Assembly: GCA_021907015.1 (NCBI GenBank)
Contig: CP091064.1
Location: 1,488,001 to 1,552,000 of the forward strand
Length of the DNA stretch: 64,000 nucleotides
DNA from: Pectobacterium sp. PL152
GTDB lineage: Bacteria; Pseudomonadota; Gammaproteobacteria; Enterobacterales; Enterobacteriaceae
Reading direction: 5' to 3'
This document shows positions 1 to 9,214 of the stretch, in pieces. A program made the translations under genes and the position numbers. The notes beneath the pieces are model-generated. The model had not been told where the DNA came from. It saw nothing but the letters and a program-made list of their open reading frames with translations, and ran no database searches. Every line of letters starts with the position of its first letter. The stretch's first letter is position 1.

Positions 1-1050
1 CTGGGTAAACACATCGCCGGATTCACACAGCGGCCCGGCAATCACGCTATCGCGCAAGGTGGACTGGCTGATATCACGGCCATCGCCCGGCAGCAGAGAA
101 ACATGGTGATAGCTGCCGTACATCGCCGGACGCATCAGGTCGTTAAACCCGGCATCCACCAGCACAAAGTGGCGGCTCCCCATGGATTTGATCGCCCGTA
201 CTTCCGCGACCAACACGCCGGATTCCGCGACCAGAAAACGTCCTGGCTCGATTTCCAACGTCACCGGATTACCAAGATGCGCGGCAATTTTCTCACGCGC
301 CGCGTTCCACAGGCCGTAATAGTGTTCGGTATCAATCGCTTCTTCGCCGTGGCGATACGGAATCGACAGTCCGCCACCCGCTGAAATCGCCTCGATATCC
401 TGACCCAGCTCAACGACCTGGCGCACCATCGCCTCACACACCTGCTCCAGATGACCGTAATCAACACCGGAACCGATATGCATGTGGATGCCCACCAGCT
501 TCAGCTGATAGCGCTGAATGTGTGCCAGCGCCAGCGGCAAATCGCCGTACCAGATGCCATGCTTGCTGTTCTCGCCGCCGGTATTGGTTTTCTGGCTGTG
601 ACCATGACCAAAGCCCGGATTCACGCGCAGCCACACCGGATGCCCCGGCGACTGCTGACCCAACTGTTCCAGCATATCGACCGAACCGGCGTTCACCGGA
701 ATATTCAGTTCAGCAACGCGCTGTAGCGTCGGACGATCCAACAGATCGGCAGTAAACACGATCTCATGTGCATCGGTGCCCGGCACAAAGCCTGCAATCA
801 ACGCACGCTCGATCTCACCCAGCGATACCGAATCGACTTTTACACCCTGCTCACGCATCAGACGCAAAATGTGCGTGTTGGAACACGCCTTCTGCGCAAA
901 GCGGATCGTGTCGAACTGGCGCAGTTGGGCGATACGGTTAACGATAGTTTGCGCGTCATAGGCCCAAACCGGACAACCAAAGCGGGCAGGCAGTTCACGC
1001 AGGCTTTGCGCGTTCAGCGCATGTGTTACGTCATTCAGATCGTGGGGCAT
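1..1050 (-). CDS. lysA: Diaminopimelate decarboxylase, C-terminus outside window
   Basis: PLP-dependent decarboxylase that converts meso-diaminopimelate to L-lysine, the last step of lysine synthesis, in the cytoplasm. The minus-strand frame is open from the ATG at 1050 to the window edge (350 codons; the family is about 420), so roughly 70 C-terminal residues are missing. Visible signatures are FAQKACSN around the PLP lysine, HMHIGSGV, and EPGRFLVAESG. The sequence closely follows enterobacterial LysA. It is divergent from lysR across about 145 bp, the classical arrangement in which LysR activates lysA. No frameshift is seen in the visible part. Confidence 0.96.
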   Translation of the reverse strand, partial: MPHDLNDVTHALNAQSLRELPARFGCPVWAYDAQTIVNRIAQLRQFDTIRFAQKACSNTHILRLMREQGVKVDSVSLGEIERALIAGFVPGTDAHEIVFTADLLDRPTLQRVAELNIPVNAGSVDMLEQLGQQSPGHPVWLRVNPGFGHGHSQKTNTGGENSKHGIWYGDLPLALAHIQRYQLKLVGIHMHIGSGVDYGHLEQVCEAMVRQVVELGQDIEAISAGGGLSIPYRHGEEAIDTEHYYGLWNAAREKIAAHLGNPVTLEIEPGRFLVAESGVLVAEVRAIKSMGSRHFVLVDAGFNDLMRPAMYGSYHHVSLLPGDGRDISQSTLRDSVIAGPLCESGDVFTQ

Positions 1051-1196
1051 AAAAAGTTACCGATTTACAGGGTTAAACGTGGTTGAGAAACACTATAGAA
1101 ATACCCCAATGGGTAAACAAATATCGTTTTAAGCAGACTCTATTCATTTCTGATATGGTTTATAAAAATGATGGTTTATAAAAATAAGGAGGCGAC

Positions 1197-2118
1197 ATGG
1201 CGGCAGTATCCTTACGACACATTGAGATTTTCCATGCGGTCATGACGACCGGGAATCTGACGGAAGCAGCGGCTCTGCTGAATACCTCGCAGCCGACCGT
1301 CAGCCGCGAGCTGGCACGCTTTGAAAAACTGATTCAGATGACGCTGTTCGAGCGACTGCGCGGCAGGCTTTACCCCACTGCGCAGGGGCTACAGCTGTTT
1401 GAAGAAGTGCAGCGTTCTTATTATGGATTGGATCGGATTATCAACGCCGCCAGCGATATTCGCCGTTTTCAGCAGGCGCAGCTTTCCGTTGCCTGTCTGC
1501 CTGTGTTCTCGCAGTCGCTACTGCCAGACGTCTGTAAGCCTCTGCTAGCGCGCTACCCACGGCTTAATCTGCACATCATTCCACAGGAATCACCGCTGCT
1601 GGAAGAGTGGCTGTCCGCCCAGCGCCACGATTTAGGCTTAACGGAAAACAGCCTCACGCCAGCCGGTACAGAGCGGCAAACGCTAATGCTACTCAATGAA
1701 GTCTGCGTGCTGCCTGCCGGACATCCGCTGGCGCAAAAAGCGGTGCTCACGCCGCCGGATTTTGCCGATGAACCCTTTATCAGCCTGTCGAGCGCCGACA
1801 GCTATCGCCAACTGCTGGACAAGCTGTTTCAGGAACAGGGCGTGTCGCGCCGGATGGTGTTGAAACGCACAGCGCGGCATCGGTGTGTGCAATGGTGCGG
1901 GCAGGCGTCGGGCTGTCCATCGTCAACCCGCTCACCGCATTGATTATGCCGCCTCCGGCGTGGTCGTGCGGCCTTTCAGCATCGACGTGCCCTTTACGGT
2001 CAGCCTGATTCGTCCGCTGCACCGCCCTGCATCGGCGCTGGTCGACACCGTGATTGAGCAACTCAGACAGTACGCTGCCGGCGTGCCTTCACGTCTGGAA
2101 CAGGTCCTGCGGCGCTAG
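1197..2118 (+). CDS. lysR: LysR, transcriptional activator of lysA (frameshifted as read)
   Basis: LysR-type activator that switches on lysA when diaminopimelate is present. An N-terminal winged HTH (residues about 1-65, with LNTSQPTVSRELARFEK) precedes a periplasmic-binding-protein-like effector domain. The frame opened at 1197 is lost near 1860. The expected sequence resumes in the next frame (ETHSAASVCAMVRAG) and shifts again near 1941 to DYAASGVVVRPF, ending at 2118. Both shifts equal one missing base. The restored protein is about 308 residues, matching the family length of about 310. An AAGGAGG Shine-Dalgarno lies just before the ATG. Divergent lysA supports the identity. The breaks are probably sequencing errors. 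Confidence 0.9.
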
Positions 2119-2143
2119 CGTATCGTCTGGGTCGTTCGCCCCA

Positions 2144-3064
2144 TCACTGCGCCGATGGCTGTGCCAGCGCCCGCCAGCGCGGATCGTGAGCAAACCAGTC
2201 CACCAGAAAATCCAGCAGAGTGCGCAGCGCGGCAGGCATCTGGCGGCGCGAGGTGTAAATGCCATAAATCCCCATCGCCTGCGGACGGTATTCCGGCAAT
2301 AGCGCCACCAGCTGTCCGCTGGCGAGATAAGGTGTCACAGAATAGCGCGGTTGCAGCGCAATCCCCGCCCCTTCCAGCGCACCTGCCAGTAGTACCAGTG
2401 ATTCATTGCCGCTCAGGTTACCGCTAACCGGAATCGTAAATTTTTCATCGCCGCGAGAAAAATGCCACAGGCTTTTGCCGAAATAGGTATACGTCAGGCA
2501 GTTGTGAATCGAGAGATCGGTCAGTTGTCGCGGAATACCGTGCTCATTCAGGTAAGAAGGCGATGCACACAGCACCGACTCACAGCGTGCCAGCGGCCGG
2601 GCAATCAGATTGGGATCCAGTTCGTTGGTAATGCGCAGCGCCAGATCGATGCGCTCTTCGACCAGATTCACCGCGCGGTTATTCATTTGCAGATCGATAG
2701 CGACCCGAGGATGGTGCCGCAGGAACGTCGTGATCGCCATGCCGAGCGCCCCCTGCGCCAGCGACTGCGAGCAGCTCAGGCGCAGCAAACCGCTTAACGT
2801 GGCATCGTCGGTCTCGGCCTCGACGCGCATATCCGCCGTCAGCGCCAGCATCTCCCGACAGCGCGCCAGCGTTTTTTCCCCGGCATCCGTCAGGCTCAGC
2901 TTGCGCGTCGTACGGTGCAATAACCGCGCACCCGCCCACGCTTCCATCTCCGCCAGATAGCGCGTCACCATCGCCCGGGACATGTCCAGCGTCTCTGCCG
3001 CCGCGATCATGCTACCGCGGTCTATAATAGCCACAAACACTTCTGCTGCCGTAATGCGATCCAT
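2144..3064 (-). CDS. LysR-family transcriptional regulator (CrgA/DmlR-like)
   Basis: A 306-residue LysR-type regulator. An N-terminal winged HTH (residues 1-60, MDRITAAEVFVAIIDRGS then LDMSRAMVTRYLAEME) is followed by an effector domain with the usual LRLSCSQSLA start. Length and layout are normal for the family, and the HTH variant resembles the CrgA/DmlR subgroup. It is divergently placed about 107 bp from the metallo-beta-lactamase-fold gene that starts at 3172, and LysR-type regulators often control the divergent gene. Control of that gene and its DsbA-fold partner is an inference. The ligand is unknown. Confidence 0.85.
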   Translation of the reverse strand: MDRITAAEVFVAIIDRGSMIAAAETLDMSRAMVTRYLAEMEAWAGARLLHRTTRKLSLTDAGEKTLARCREMLALTADMRVEAETDDATLSGLLRLSCSQSLAQGALGMAITTFLRHHPRVAIDLQMNNRAVNLVEERIDLALRITNELDPNLIARPLARCESVLCASPSYLNEHGIPRQLTDLSIHNCLTYTYFGKSLWHFSRGDEKFTIPVSGNLSGNESLVLLAGALEGAGIALQPRYSVTPYLASGQLVALLPEYRPQAMGIYGIYTSRRQMPAALRTLLDFLVDWFAHDPRWRALAQPSAQ

Positions 3065-3171
3065 AGATTAGTCCGTTATATGCAACAAACAATTGCCAGT
3101 TTTGCGGTTTTTCGTACGATTAATGCAACATAACATGAACCCACTTTCTGTCATACCTGTGGAGTATCACC

Positions 3172-4053
3172 ATGTCTAAATCTATCGCTTTTACCGTATC
3201 TTTACTCGCTGCATCGCTGGGTCTGGCTTCTGCTGCTAACGCCGCAGAGTTAAAAATCGATGTGTTTAATCCAGGTGAAGCCAGCGTATTCCCGGTTTCT
3301 TCCGAAATTATCAGCGGCGATAAAGAAGTTGCTCTGATCGATGCGCAGTTCCAGCGTAACGATGCTCAGACGCTGGTTGATCGCATCAAAGCCACAGGAA
3401 AAAAACTGACTACCGTTTATATCAGCCATTCCGACCCTGACTATTACTTCGGTCTGGACGTGATCAAAGCCGCGTTCCCGGATGCGAAAATCATTGCTAC
3501 TCAGGCCACTATCGATGCAATCAACGCCAGCAAAGACGGCAAAGTGGCGCATTGGGGCCCCGTTCTGAAAGACAATGCGCCGAAAGAGATCGTGGTTCCT
3601 CAACCGCTCGAAGGCGATAGCTTTACCGTTGACGGCAAAAAACTGGAAGTAAAAGGACTGAAAGGGCCAACGCCGGATCGTACCTTCGTCTGGATCCCGT
3701 CGCTGAAAGCCGTTGTCGGTGGTATTCCGGTGTCTGCCAACATCCACGTCTGGCTTGCCGATACCCAAACGCCAGAATCTCGCGTTCACTGGCGTGAAAC
3801 GCTGAAATCCATTGAAGCGCTGAAGCCGACCACCGTCGTGCCGGGTCACTTTATCGCACCAACCGATTACACCTTGAAAAATGTGACGTTCACGCTGCAA
3901 TATCTGGATACCGTGGAGAAAGAGCTGGCAAAAACCAAAAACTCTGCCGAGCTGATCGCCGCAATGAAAAAACACTATCCAACGCTGAAAGAAGAATCGG
4001 GTCTTGAACTGAGCGCCCAGGTTCTGAAAGGTGAAATGAAGTGGCCACAGTAA
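3172..4053 (+). CDS. Exported metallo-beta-lactamase-fold protein with degenerate metal motif
   Basis: A 293-residue protein with a clear Sec signal peptide (residues 1-24, hydrophobic core then ANAA), so probably periplasmic. The fold signatures are an early strand-turn (EVALIDAQF), the motif region YISHSDPDYYFG at about residues 84-93, and a late VVPGHFI. The canonical HxHxDH metal motif reads HSDPDY: the first His and the Asp remain, but the second His is Asp and the last His is Tyr. Metal binding and chemistry may therefore differ from ordinary family members. A GGAG Shine-Dalgarno precedes the ATG. The gene overlaps the DsbA-fold gene by 13 bp, suggesting one transcript. Substrate unknown. 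Confidence 0.8.
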   Translation: MSKSIAFTVSLLAASLGLASAANAAELKIDVFNPGEASVFPVSSEIISGDKEVALIDAQFQRNDAQTLVDRIKATGKKLTTVYISHSDPDYYFGLDVIKAAFPDAKIIATQATIDAINASKDGKVAHWGPVLKDNAPKEIVVPQPLEGDSFTVDGKKLEVKGLKGPTPDRTFVWIPSLKAVVGGIPVSANIHVWLADTQTPESRVHWRETLKSIEALKPTTVVPGHFIAPTDYTLKNVTFTLQYLDTVEKELAKTKNSAELIAAMKKHYPTLKEESGLELSAQVLKGEMKWPQ

Positions 4054-4697
4054 GACTGCATTACATTTACGATCCACTGTGCGGCTGGTGCTACGGCGCC
4101 GCCCCACTCGCGCTGGCTGCGCAGGAGATTGAGGGGCTGGATCTGATCCTCCACGGCGGCGGTATGATGACGGGTAGCAATAGCCGCACCATCACCCCCG
4201 AGTGGCACGATTATGTGATTCCTCACGATCGCCGCATCGCGCAAATGACCGGGCAGACCTTCGGGGAAAACTATTACGAAGGGTTGCTGCGCGACACCAG
4301 CGTCATACTGGATTCCGCGCCGCCGACGGCTGCCGTACTCGCTGCGGAAGCGATAGCTGACAAAGGCATGGAGATGTTGTACCAGATTGAGCAGGCGCAC
4401 TACGTTTCCGGGCTCAAGATCGCCGATGTTGCCGTGTTGCGTCAGTGTGCGGAAGAAATCGGCCTGGATGGCGACGCTTTCTGCACAGAATTCGCCTTTA
4501 TTCAGGCAGGAGCGCTGTCAAAACACATCAGCGCCAGCCGGGAATTACTGGCGAAAGTACGCGGGCAAGGCTTCCCCACGTTCGCGCTGGAAGATGCCAA
4601 CGGGAATTTCCAGCAAATTCCCGCAGCAAACTACCTCGGTCAGGTAGATGCATGGCGCAAGGTGCTGACACAGATGGTCAACCACGCCACCGCATAA
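4041..4697 (+). CDS. DsbA-family (FrnE/thioredoxin-fold) oxidoreductase
   Basis: A 218-residue protein of the DsbA-like thioredoxin-fold superfamily with no signal peptide, so probably cytoplasmic as FrnE-type members are. The active-site CxxC is CGWC near residues 14-17 within YIYDPLCGWCYGAAP. A helical insertion follows, then a GFPTFALED segment that carries the cis-Pro region of the fold. The start chosen is the GTG at 4041 with an AAAGG upstream; it overlaps the previous gene by 13 bp, which suggests translational coupling. It probably reduces or isomerises thiols. Pairing with a metallo-beta-lactamase-fold protein hints at a shared detoxification or redox role, which is inference. Confidence 0.8.
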   Translation: MATVRLHYIYDPLCGWCYGAAPLALAAQEIEGLDLILHGGGMMTGSNSRTITPEWHDYVIPHDRRIAQMTGQTFGENYYEGLLRDTSVILDSAPPTAAVLAAEAIADKGMEMLYQIEQAHYVSGLKIADVAVLRQCAEEIGLDGDAFCTEFAFIQAGALSKHISASRELLAKVRGQGFPTFALEDANGNFQQIPAANYLGQVDAWRKVLTQMVNHATA

Positions 4698-4716
4698 CGT
4701 TCTCATCACTCTTCCC

Positions 4717-4753
4717 AAGGGAGCAAGCCACGGCCTGCTCCCTTTTTTTTTTT
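4717..4753 (+). terminator. Rho-independent terminator after the DsbA-family gene
   Basis: A perfect 9-bp stem (AAGGGAGCA / TGCTCCCTT) around a 10-nt loop is followed by a run of T. It lies 20 bp after the stop codon and very likely ends the 3172-4697 transcript. Confidence 0.9.
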
Positions 4754-4901
4754 GTTCTTAATACCGCCCTATATCATTTTAAATGAGCGGGTTATCCCGC
4801 TAAAATGTCCCTCATGGTCAATTAATTCACTACTGCGTACGCGCTTTACCGATATCGCAAAATATGGCTAGGTTACTCACGAGCCGTTATTGTTATTCGT
4901 T

Positions 4902-4923
4902 GCGCCTTATCGGCGCTTTTTAT
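4902..4923 (+). terminator. Terminator-like hairpin just upstream of the Sel1 gene
   Basis: A GCGCC/GGCGC stem with a TTATC loop is followed by TTTTTATT, ending about 20 bp before the Sel1-repeat gene's ATG. There is no coding gene directly upstream to terminate. It could end a small RNA from the 4760-4920 gap or act as an attenuator. This is read only from hairpin and T-run. Confidence 0.5.
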
Positions 4924-4943
4924 TAAAATGTGAAGGATTACAC

Positions 4944-5651
4944 ATGAAATTCATCTCGTTATTTTTAGCCACTGTACTCTCACTTTCCCTGTCCACGGCA
5001 TACGCCGCAGCCGATGATTTTGAGAATAAATCTCTCACAGAAATACAGCAGCTCGCAAATCAGGGTAATGCTGACGCACAATTGGAACTGGGCGATCGGT
5101 ACTATGATGGAAATGGGGTGGAGGAAAATGATGAGCAGGCAAAAACCTGGTACATGAAAGCAGCGGAGCAAGGCAACGCCGATGCGCAATATGAAATTGG
5201 TGCTATGTATTTTGACGAACAAGAATCAGCGAAAGCGATCCCGTGGTTTAAAAAAGCCGCCGCACAAGGTAATGCTGACGCACAATTCCAACTCGCTATC
5301 ATGTATATCAAGGGATTTGGCACTGCACCAAACTACGGAACTGCATTTAAATACGCGAAAGACGCTGCGGAGAACAATCTGCAAAGCGCACAACTTGCCT
5401 TATCAGGGCTATACATCGATGGGGTTGGGGTTAATAAGGACTATGCACAGGCTTACTTTTGGTTCTCCATATTTAATAGAGGTGAAAAAAATAACGTATT
5501 ACTCGAAAACCCAGAAATAAAAAAAAAATTAATTCAGACAATTGAGAAAAAAGCGCAGCAAATTGAAAAAAATATGTCGCAAAGCGACCTACTGGAGTCA
5601 AAACGCCTACAAGACGAGTTTATTAGTAAACATAACAACAGCATTCAGTAA
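4944..5651 (+). CDS. Secreted or periplasmic Sel1-like repeat protein
   Basis: A 235-residue exported protein. The signal peptide spans residues 1-20 (MKFISLFLATVLSLSLSTAY then AAA). About four Sel1-like (TPR-related) repeats follow, recognisable by recurring NADAQLELGDRYYDGNGV and QAKTWYMKAAEQGNADAQ units, and a charged helical tail ends the protein. The ATG at 4944 is preferred over an upstream in-frame start because AAGGA sits at the right distance and a proper signal peptide begins there. Such proteins are usually protein-protein interaction scaffolds. There is no operon partner and the function is unknown. Confidence 0.85.
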   Translation: MKFISLFLATVLSLSLSTAYAAADDFENKSLTEIQQLANQGNADAQLELGDRYYDGNGVEENDEQAKTWYMKAAEQGNADAQYEIGAMYFDEQESAKAIPWFKKAAAQGNADAQFQLAIMYIKGFGTAPNYGTAFKYAKDAAENNLQSAQLALSGLYIDGVGVNKDYAQAYFWFSIFNRGEKNNVLLENPEIKKKLIQTIEKKAQQIEKNMSQSDLLESKRLQDEFISKHNNSIQ

Positions 5652-5684
5652 CGCACGACATTATTAACCGTAAGCCTGCTGACG

Positions 5685-5707
5685 AGGTCGCTTAAGCGAC
5701 CTTGATT
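5685..5707 (+). terminator. Hairpin terminator after the Sel1-repeat gene
   Basis: The stem AGGTCGC/GCGACCT with a TTAA loop starts 34 bp past the Sel1 stop codon. The T-run after it is weak (TGATTAT), so termination strength is uncertain. Confidence 0.5.
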
Positions 5708-5781
5708 ATAATCAGCCGATCAGATGTGTGATAAGTTATTTTAAATTTCAATGTCATCCTTTCCTCGTTGAGATAATTTAA

Positions 5782-6563
5782 ATGAATATAATTTACCCTA
5801 GTGACTACTTTGATAGTTCAAAAGTGGATGAGATTTTTGAGGCGGAATATCATTCAGCTAAAGAACGTGGCTTATCGTGTCTGTTATTATCCACGCAGCA
5901 TGTATCCAATGGAAAATACAAGTTTTCAAAGGACCTTGAATCGAATTCCCCAGTAATTTGGCGAGGCTGGATGCTCAAATCGGATGAATATAAGAGCCTG
6001 AGCGATGCGGTGACTCGGATTGGCGGTAATATGCTCGTATCCTTAGAAGATTACCTCTCAAGCCATCATATTACGGGGTGGTATAAATCATGCGAAAAAT
6101 ATACACCAGAGACCACTTTCTTAAAAGAAAATGATGACTTCGATCAGGTTATTAACCAGCTAAAATGGCCCAGCTATTTTGTTAAAGACTATGTTAAATC
6201 GCTAACCACATCCAGAGGATCTATCGCTGAAAATGCTGAAGAGATCCACGAAATAATAGCCGCCATTAAGCAATTTCGTGGTGAAATTGAAGGTGGCATT
6301 AGTCTGAGAAAAGTTGAAGACATTATAAAAAGCAGTGAAAGACGCTATTTTTCCTTTAGAAATAACGTGTACTCTTCTGACAGCATGGTTCCTGATCTTG
6401 TTGCTGAAATAGCGCAGCATATCAGCTCACCTTTTTCTCGATTGATATGGCTGAAAACACCGCTGGTGAACTTCGCCTGATAGAAATTGGCGATGGGCAA
6501 GTCTCTGATATCAAAGAATGGAACGTCGACAAGTTTCTTCAAATGTTTCTTAATATGCATTAG
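5782..6563 (+). CDS. ATP-grasp protein, R2K-clade-like (frameshifted as read)
   Basis: About 260 residues once a frameshift near 6435, in a T-run, is restored. Before the shift are the YFVKDYVKS segment (candidate nucleotide-binding lysine), GGISLRKVE, and ERRYFSFRNNV. After it the other frame reads FSIDMAENTAGELRLIEIGD then GQVSDIKEW, a metal-binding acidic motif followed by GDGQVSD. This combination fits the divergent ATP-grasp families of the CDC123/R2K clade (formerly DUF4343). Such enzymes ligate a carboxylate to an amine or thiol using ATP; the substrate here is unknown. The family assignment comes from motif recall, not a search. Neighbours give no functional clue. Confidence 0.65.
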
Positions 6564-6729
6564 CCCAGATTTGGGCTACCGCTTTTTTGAGTCAGAGCCA
6601 TGCTTCCTCTGGCGAACTGCTTTATGCCCGGAGCGTACGTGGGGTCACACCATAAAACCACGCTAAGGGATAGCGAAAAGGGTTTATAAAACAGGTGCCA
6701 ATTCAGTTATTCATGGGAGTGATAATACG

Positions 6730-7315
6730 ATGGTATTCGATTTGTTACGAAGAAAGCGTTAACTGACTGGCAAAATAAACCCTTATATCTGCCGCAGTTT
6801 CAGTTCTATGAGCGGCACCGCACCGTCATAAGCACCACCACCCCTGAAAAATATTACCGGCAATTGCTGACTATGATGTCCAACAGGATGTCATTGTTAA
6901 AACCTTAATGTCGGTGCGGCAACTGCCGCAAAAATTACGACGCCATAAATCTGAAAGTGCGACTAGTCCATTTGGGCTACACAGTTTCACTTTATTAGAA
7001 AACACAAAAACCGAACTTTGCTATGGCTTAAGAGGACAATTCTGGCGAACCGATTTTGGCCTTGAGGATGTACCAGATATTAGCGCCTATTGCGCAGCAC
7101 TCCAAACGGGCAGCGCAAAGCTGCTGATGCGATATCAGGTTCAACAACTCGCTACCGATGAATATACCCTCTGCACAGAAACCTTCATATATTGCCCTGA
7201 CAGAACGACACAGTTAAAAATGGCCGGATACTGGCTGGCAATCAGAGTGGGGAGTGGCTGGATTCGTCAAAGGATACTCAAAGCAGTAAAGTTTGAGCTC
7301 GAGAAAGCGGGCTAG
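6730..7315 (+). CDS. SRPBCC-like (START-superfamily) hypothetical protein (frameshifted as read)
   Basis: The clean part is 6908-7315. Upstream coding continues in shifted frames (AIADYDVQQDVIVKTL from about 6860, and LTDWQNKPLYLPQFQFYERH from about 6762), so the gene probably begins at the ATG at 6730 and carries two frameshifts. The restored product is about 190 residues. The pattern 'GLRGQFWR ... LLMRYQVQQL ... YWLAIRVGSGWIRQRIL' resembles SRPBCC/START-like ligand-binding proteins, which fold around a hydrophobic cavity. No catalytic residues are recognised. The start codon and the upstream part are less certain than the C-terminal half. Function unknown. Confidence 0.5.
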
Positions 7316-7738
7316 CAGCCTTACGGCGGATAATCGTGCCATTAATTCTGTCTAACCTGGCATTGGACAGAATCAACTGAATGTCAAAAGTGGGACACTT
7401 GAATAGCTGTTCAAAGCCATATGGGAGATGTACTCGCTTATAATTCGTTGCCGGCCTGAACTCACAGCCAAAAGAGGACGTATCCAACTTTTCGATACGC
7501 CAAACAACTGGGAGCAGGCCACGGCAGGATCAAATCTGAGCTACGACACGTAATACGCCGCTAGCAGTGCCATGATCCATATTGTTGATCTCAGGCTATC
7601 GTGAACAGGGGACGAGTGTTCCCTAACCCAGGGTAAGATAACTATCCGTCACGACCCGCTCCCTATGCTATAGTCGCGCCAGCAAAGGTAACCTCAGACA
7701 ACACCGCCAGACACACACGAAACGATAACTGACAAATC
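7316..7738. other. Intergenic stretch, no supported gene
   Basis: I see no convincing gene here. A short minus-strand open frame (7278-7487) has no recognisable motif or ribosome site. The right end probably holds the dusA promoter: TATGCTATAG near 7665 resembles a -10 element. Confidence 0.5.
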
Positions 7739-8761
7739 ATGACCGACGTAAAATCAGGTACACATAACACGGTATCCACCGACTCTCGCGCTTCTCGCCT
7801 TAACCGCTTCTCCATCGCGCCGATGCTCGACTGGACCGATCGCCATTGTCGTTATTTTCTTCGCCAGTTGACTGGCCAGACGCTGCTGTATACCGAAATG
7901 GTGACGACGGGCGCGATTCTTCATGGTAAAGGCGACTATCTGGCCTACAGCGAAGAAGAACATCCGCTGGCGCTACAGCTCGGCGGGAGCGATCCGCAAG
8001 CGCTGGCGCAGTGTGCCAAACTGGCTGAGCAGCGCGGCTATGATGAAGTTAACCTGAACGTCGGCTGTCCGTCCGATCGCGTACAGAATGGCCGTTTCGG
8101 CGCCTGCCTGATGGGCGAAGCAGCACTGGTGGCAGACTGTATCAAGGCGATGAAAGACAGCACATCAATTCCGATTACGGTGAAAACCCGCATCGGCATT
8201 GACGATCAAGACAGCTATGCATTCCTGTGCGACTTTATTCAAACCGTCGCCGAACGCGGCGAGTGCGATACCTTTATCGTCCACGCGCGCAAAGCCTGGC
8301 TATCGGGCCTTAGCCCAAAAGAAAATCGGGAAATTCCGCCGCTGGACTATCCGCGCGTTTACCAGCTCAAGCGTGATTTTCCCGCGCTCACTATCGCCAT
8401 CAACGGCGGCGTCAAAACGCTGGAAGAAGCCAAAACGCACTTACAGCATCTGGACGGCGTGATGATGGGGCGTGAGGCATACCAGAATCCCGGTATTCTG
8501 GCGCAGGTTGACCGCGAACTGTTTGGCATCGACACCGCCACGCTGGATCTGGCTGGCGTGGTACGAGCCATGTCCCCCTATATCGAGCGCGAACTCTCCG
8601 GCGGCGCAGCATTAGGCCACATCACGCGCCACATGCTCGGCATGTTTCAGGGCATCCCCGGCGCGCGCCAGTGGCGGCGTTACCTGAGCGAAAATGCCCA
8701 CAAGTCGGGTGCCGATGCGGCGGTGGTAGAACGTGCATTAGCGCTGGTTAATCTGGTTTAA
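7739..8761 (+). CDS. dusA: tRNA-dihydrouridine(20/20a) synthase DusA
   Basis: FMN-dependent enzyme that reduces uridines 20 and 20a of the tRNA D-loop to dihydrouridine using NADPH, in the cytoplasm. The 340 residues form a TIM barrel followed by a helical domain. Signatures are [20 protein letters not shown] (FMN-binding start), [20 protein letters not shown] with the catalytic cysteine and following lid, and [19 protein letters not shown]. The N-terminal leader of about 24 residues before the conserved core is variable in the family, as in E. coli (330 residues), so the exact start is not certain. The gene reads intact. The neighbouring pspG is a typical enterobacterial arrangement. Confidence 0.96.
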   Translation: MTDVKSGTHNTVSTDSRASRLNRFSIAPMLDWTDRHCRYFLRQLTGQTLLYTEMVTTGAILHGKGDYLAYSEEEHPLALQLGGSDPQALAQCAKLAEQRGYDEVNLNVGCPSDRVQNGRFGACLMGEAALVADCIKAMKDSTSIPITVKTRIGIDDQDSYAFLCDFIQTVAERGECDTFIVHARKAWLSGLSPKENREIPPLDYPRVYQLKRDFPALTIAINGGVKTLEEAKTHLQHLDGVMMGREAYQNPGILAQVDRELFGIDTATLDLAGVVRAMSPYIERELSGGAALGHITRHMLGMFQGIPGARQWRRYLSENAHKSGADAAVVERALALVNLV

Positions 8762-8851
8762 AAACACTAACAGTTAGTCTTTTTCATCAATTTCATTTCA
8801 CTCCTTCTCCTGACGTCGCTGGTAAATCAACTACTTACCAGCGGCGCATCT

Positions 8852-8867
8852 TGGCACGATTCTTGTT
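8852..8867 (+). promoter_or_regulatory. Sigma-54 promoter of pspG
   Basis: TGGCACGATTCTTGTT matches the -24/-12 sigma-54 consensus (TGGCACR-N4-TTGCW) except for one base in the -12 element. It lies 75 bp before the pspG ATG. In Enterobacteria pspG is a PspF/sigma-54 regulon member, so motif and context agree. Confidence 0.85.
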
Positions 8868-8942
8868 ATAGCTTATGTAGCACGCAGAGCCACTTTTTCT
8901 CTTCCTGCGTAAGATGCGGTTTAACAGCTACAGGAGCGCACC

Positions 8943-9214
8943 ATGTTGGAAATTTTCTTCGTTATTGGCTTTTTATCATGCTGATGTTGACGGGCGTGTC
9001 ACTGCTGGGCGTGATTGCGGCGCTGTTTGTGGCGTCCCTTTTTATGCTGATTGGCGGGCTGTTTAGCATGGCGATAAAGGTGCTGCCGTGGCTGATTTTA
9101 GCCGTCGTGGCGGTATGGCTGTGGCGCAAATTTAGCGGGCGTCCCGTCTACAATTCGCACCGTTATACCTATCGAAAATACACTTATCGCCAACGCAACG
9201 GGAATGAGTGGTAA
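8943..9214 (+). CDS. pspG: Phage shock protein G (frameshifted as read)
   Basis: Small inner-membrane protein of the phage-shock (envelope stress) response, about 90 residues. It begins MLEIFFVIGF at the ATG at 8943. A base is missing in the T-run near 8970, and the frame resumes as MLMLTGVSLLGVIAALFVAS, ending with a basic tail that includes YRKYTYRQRN. Two hydrophobic segments (about residues 3-30 and 38-62) match PspG. A good Shine-Dalgarno (AGGAG) precedes the ATG and the sigma-54 promoter lies upstream. The isolated open frame starting at 8978 lacks a ribosome site, so the frameshift is more likely a sequencing slip in the homopolymer. Confidence 0.88.

Noticed and set aside
3250-4107. 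Minus-strand open frame of 285 codons
   Set aside because: It is a shadow of the metallo-beta-lactamase-fold gene on the other strand and has no recognisable motif.
7278-7487. 69-codon minus-strand open frame
   Set aside because: No motif, no ribosome site, and it partly overlaps the SRPBCC-like gene; treated as noise.
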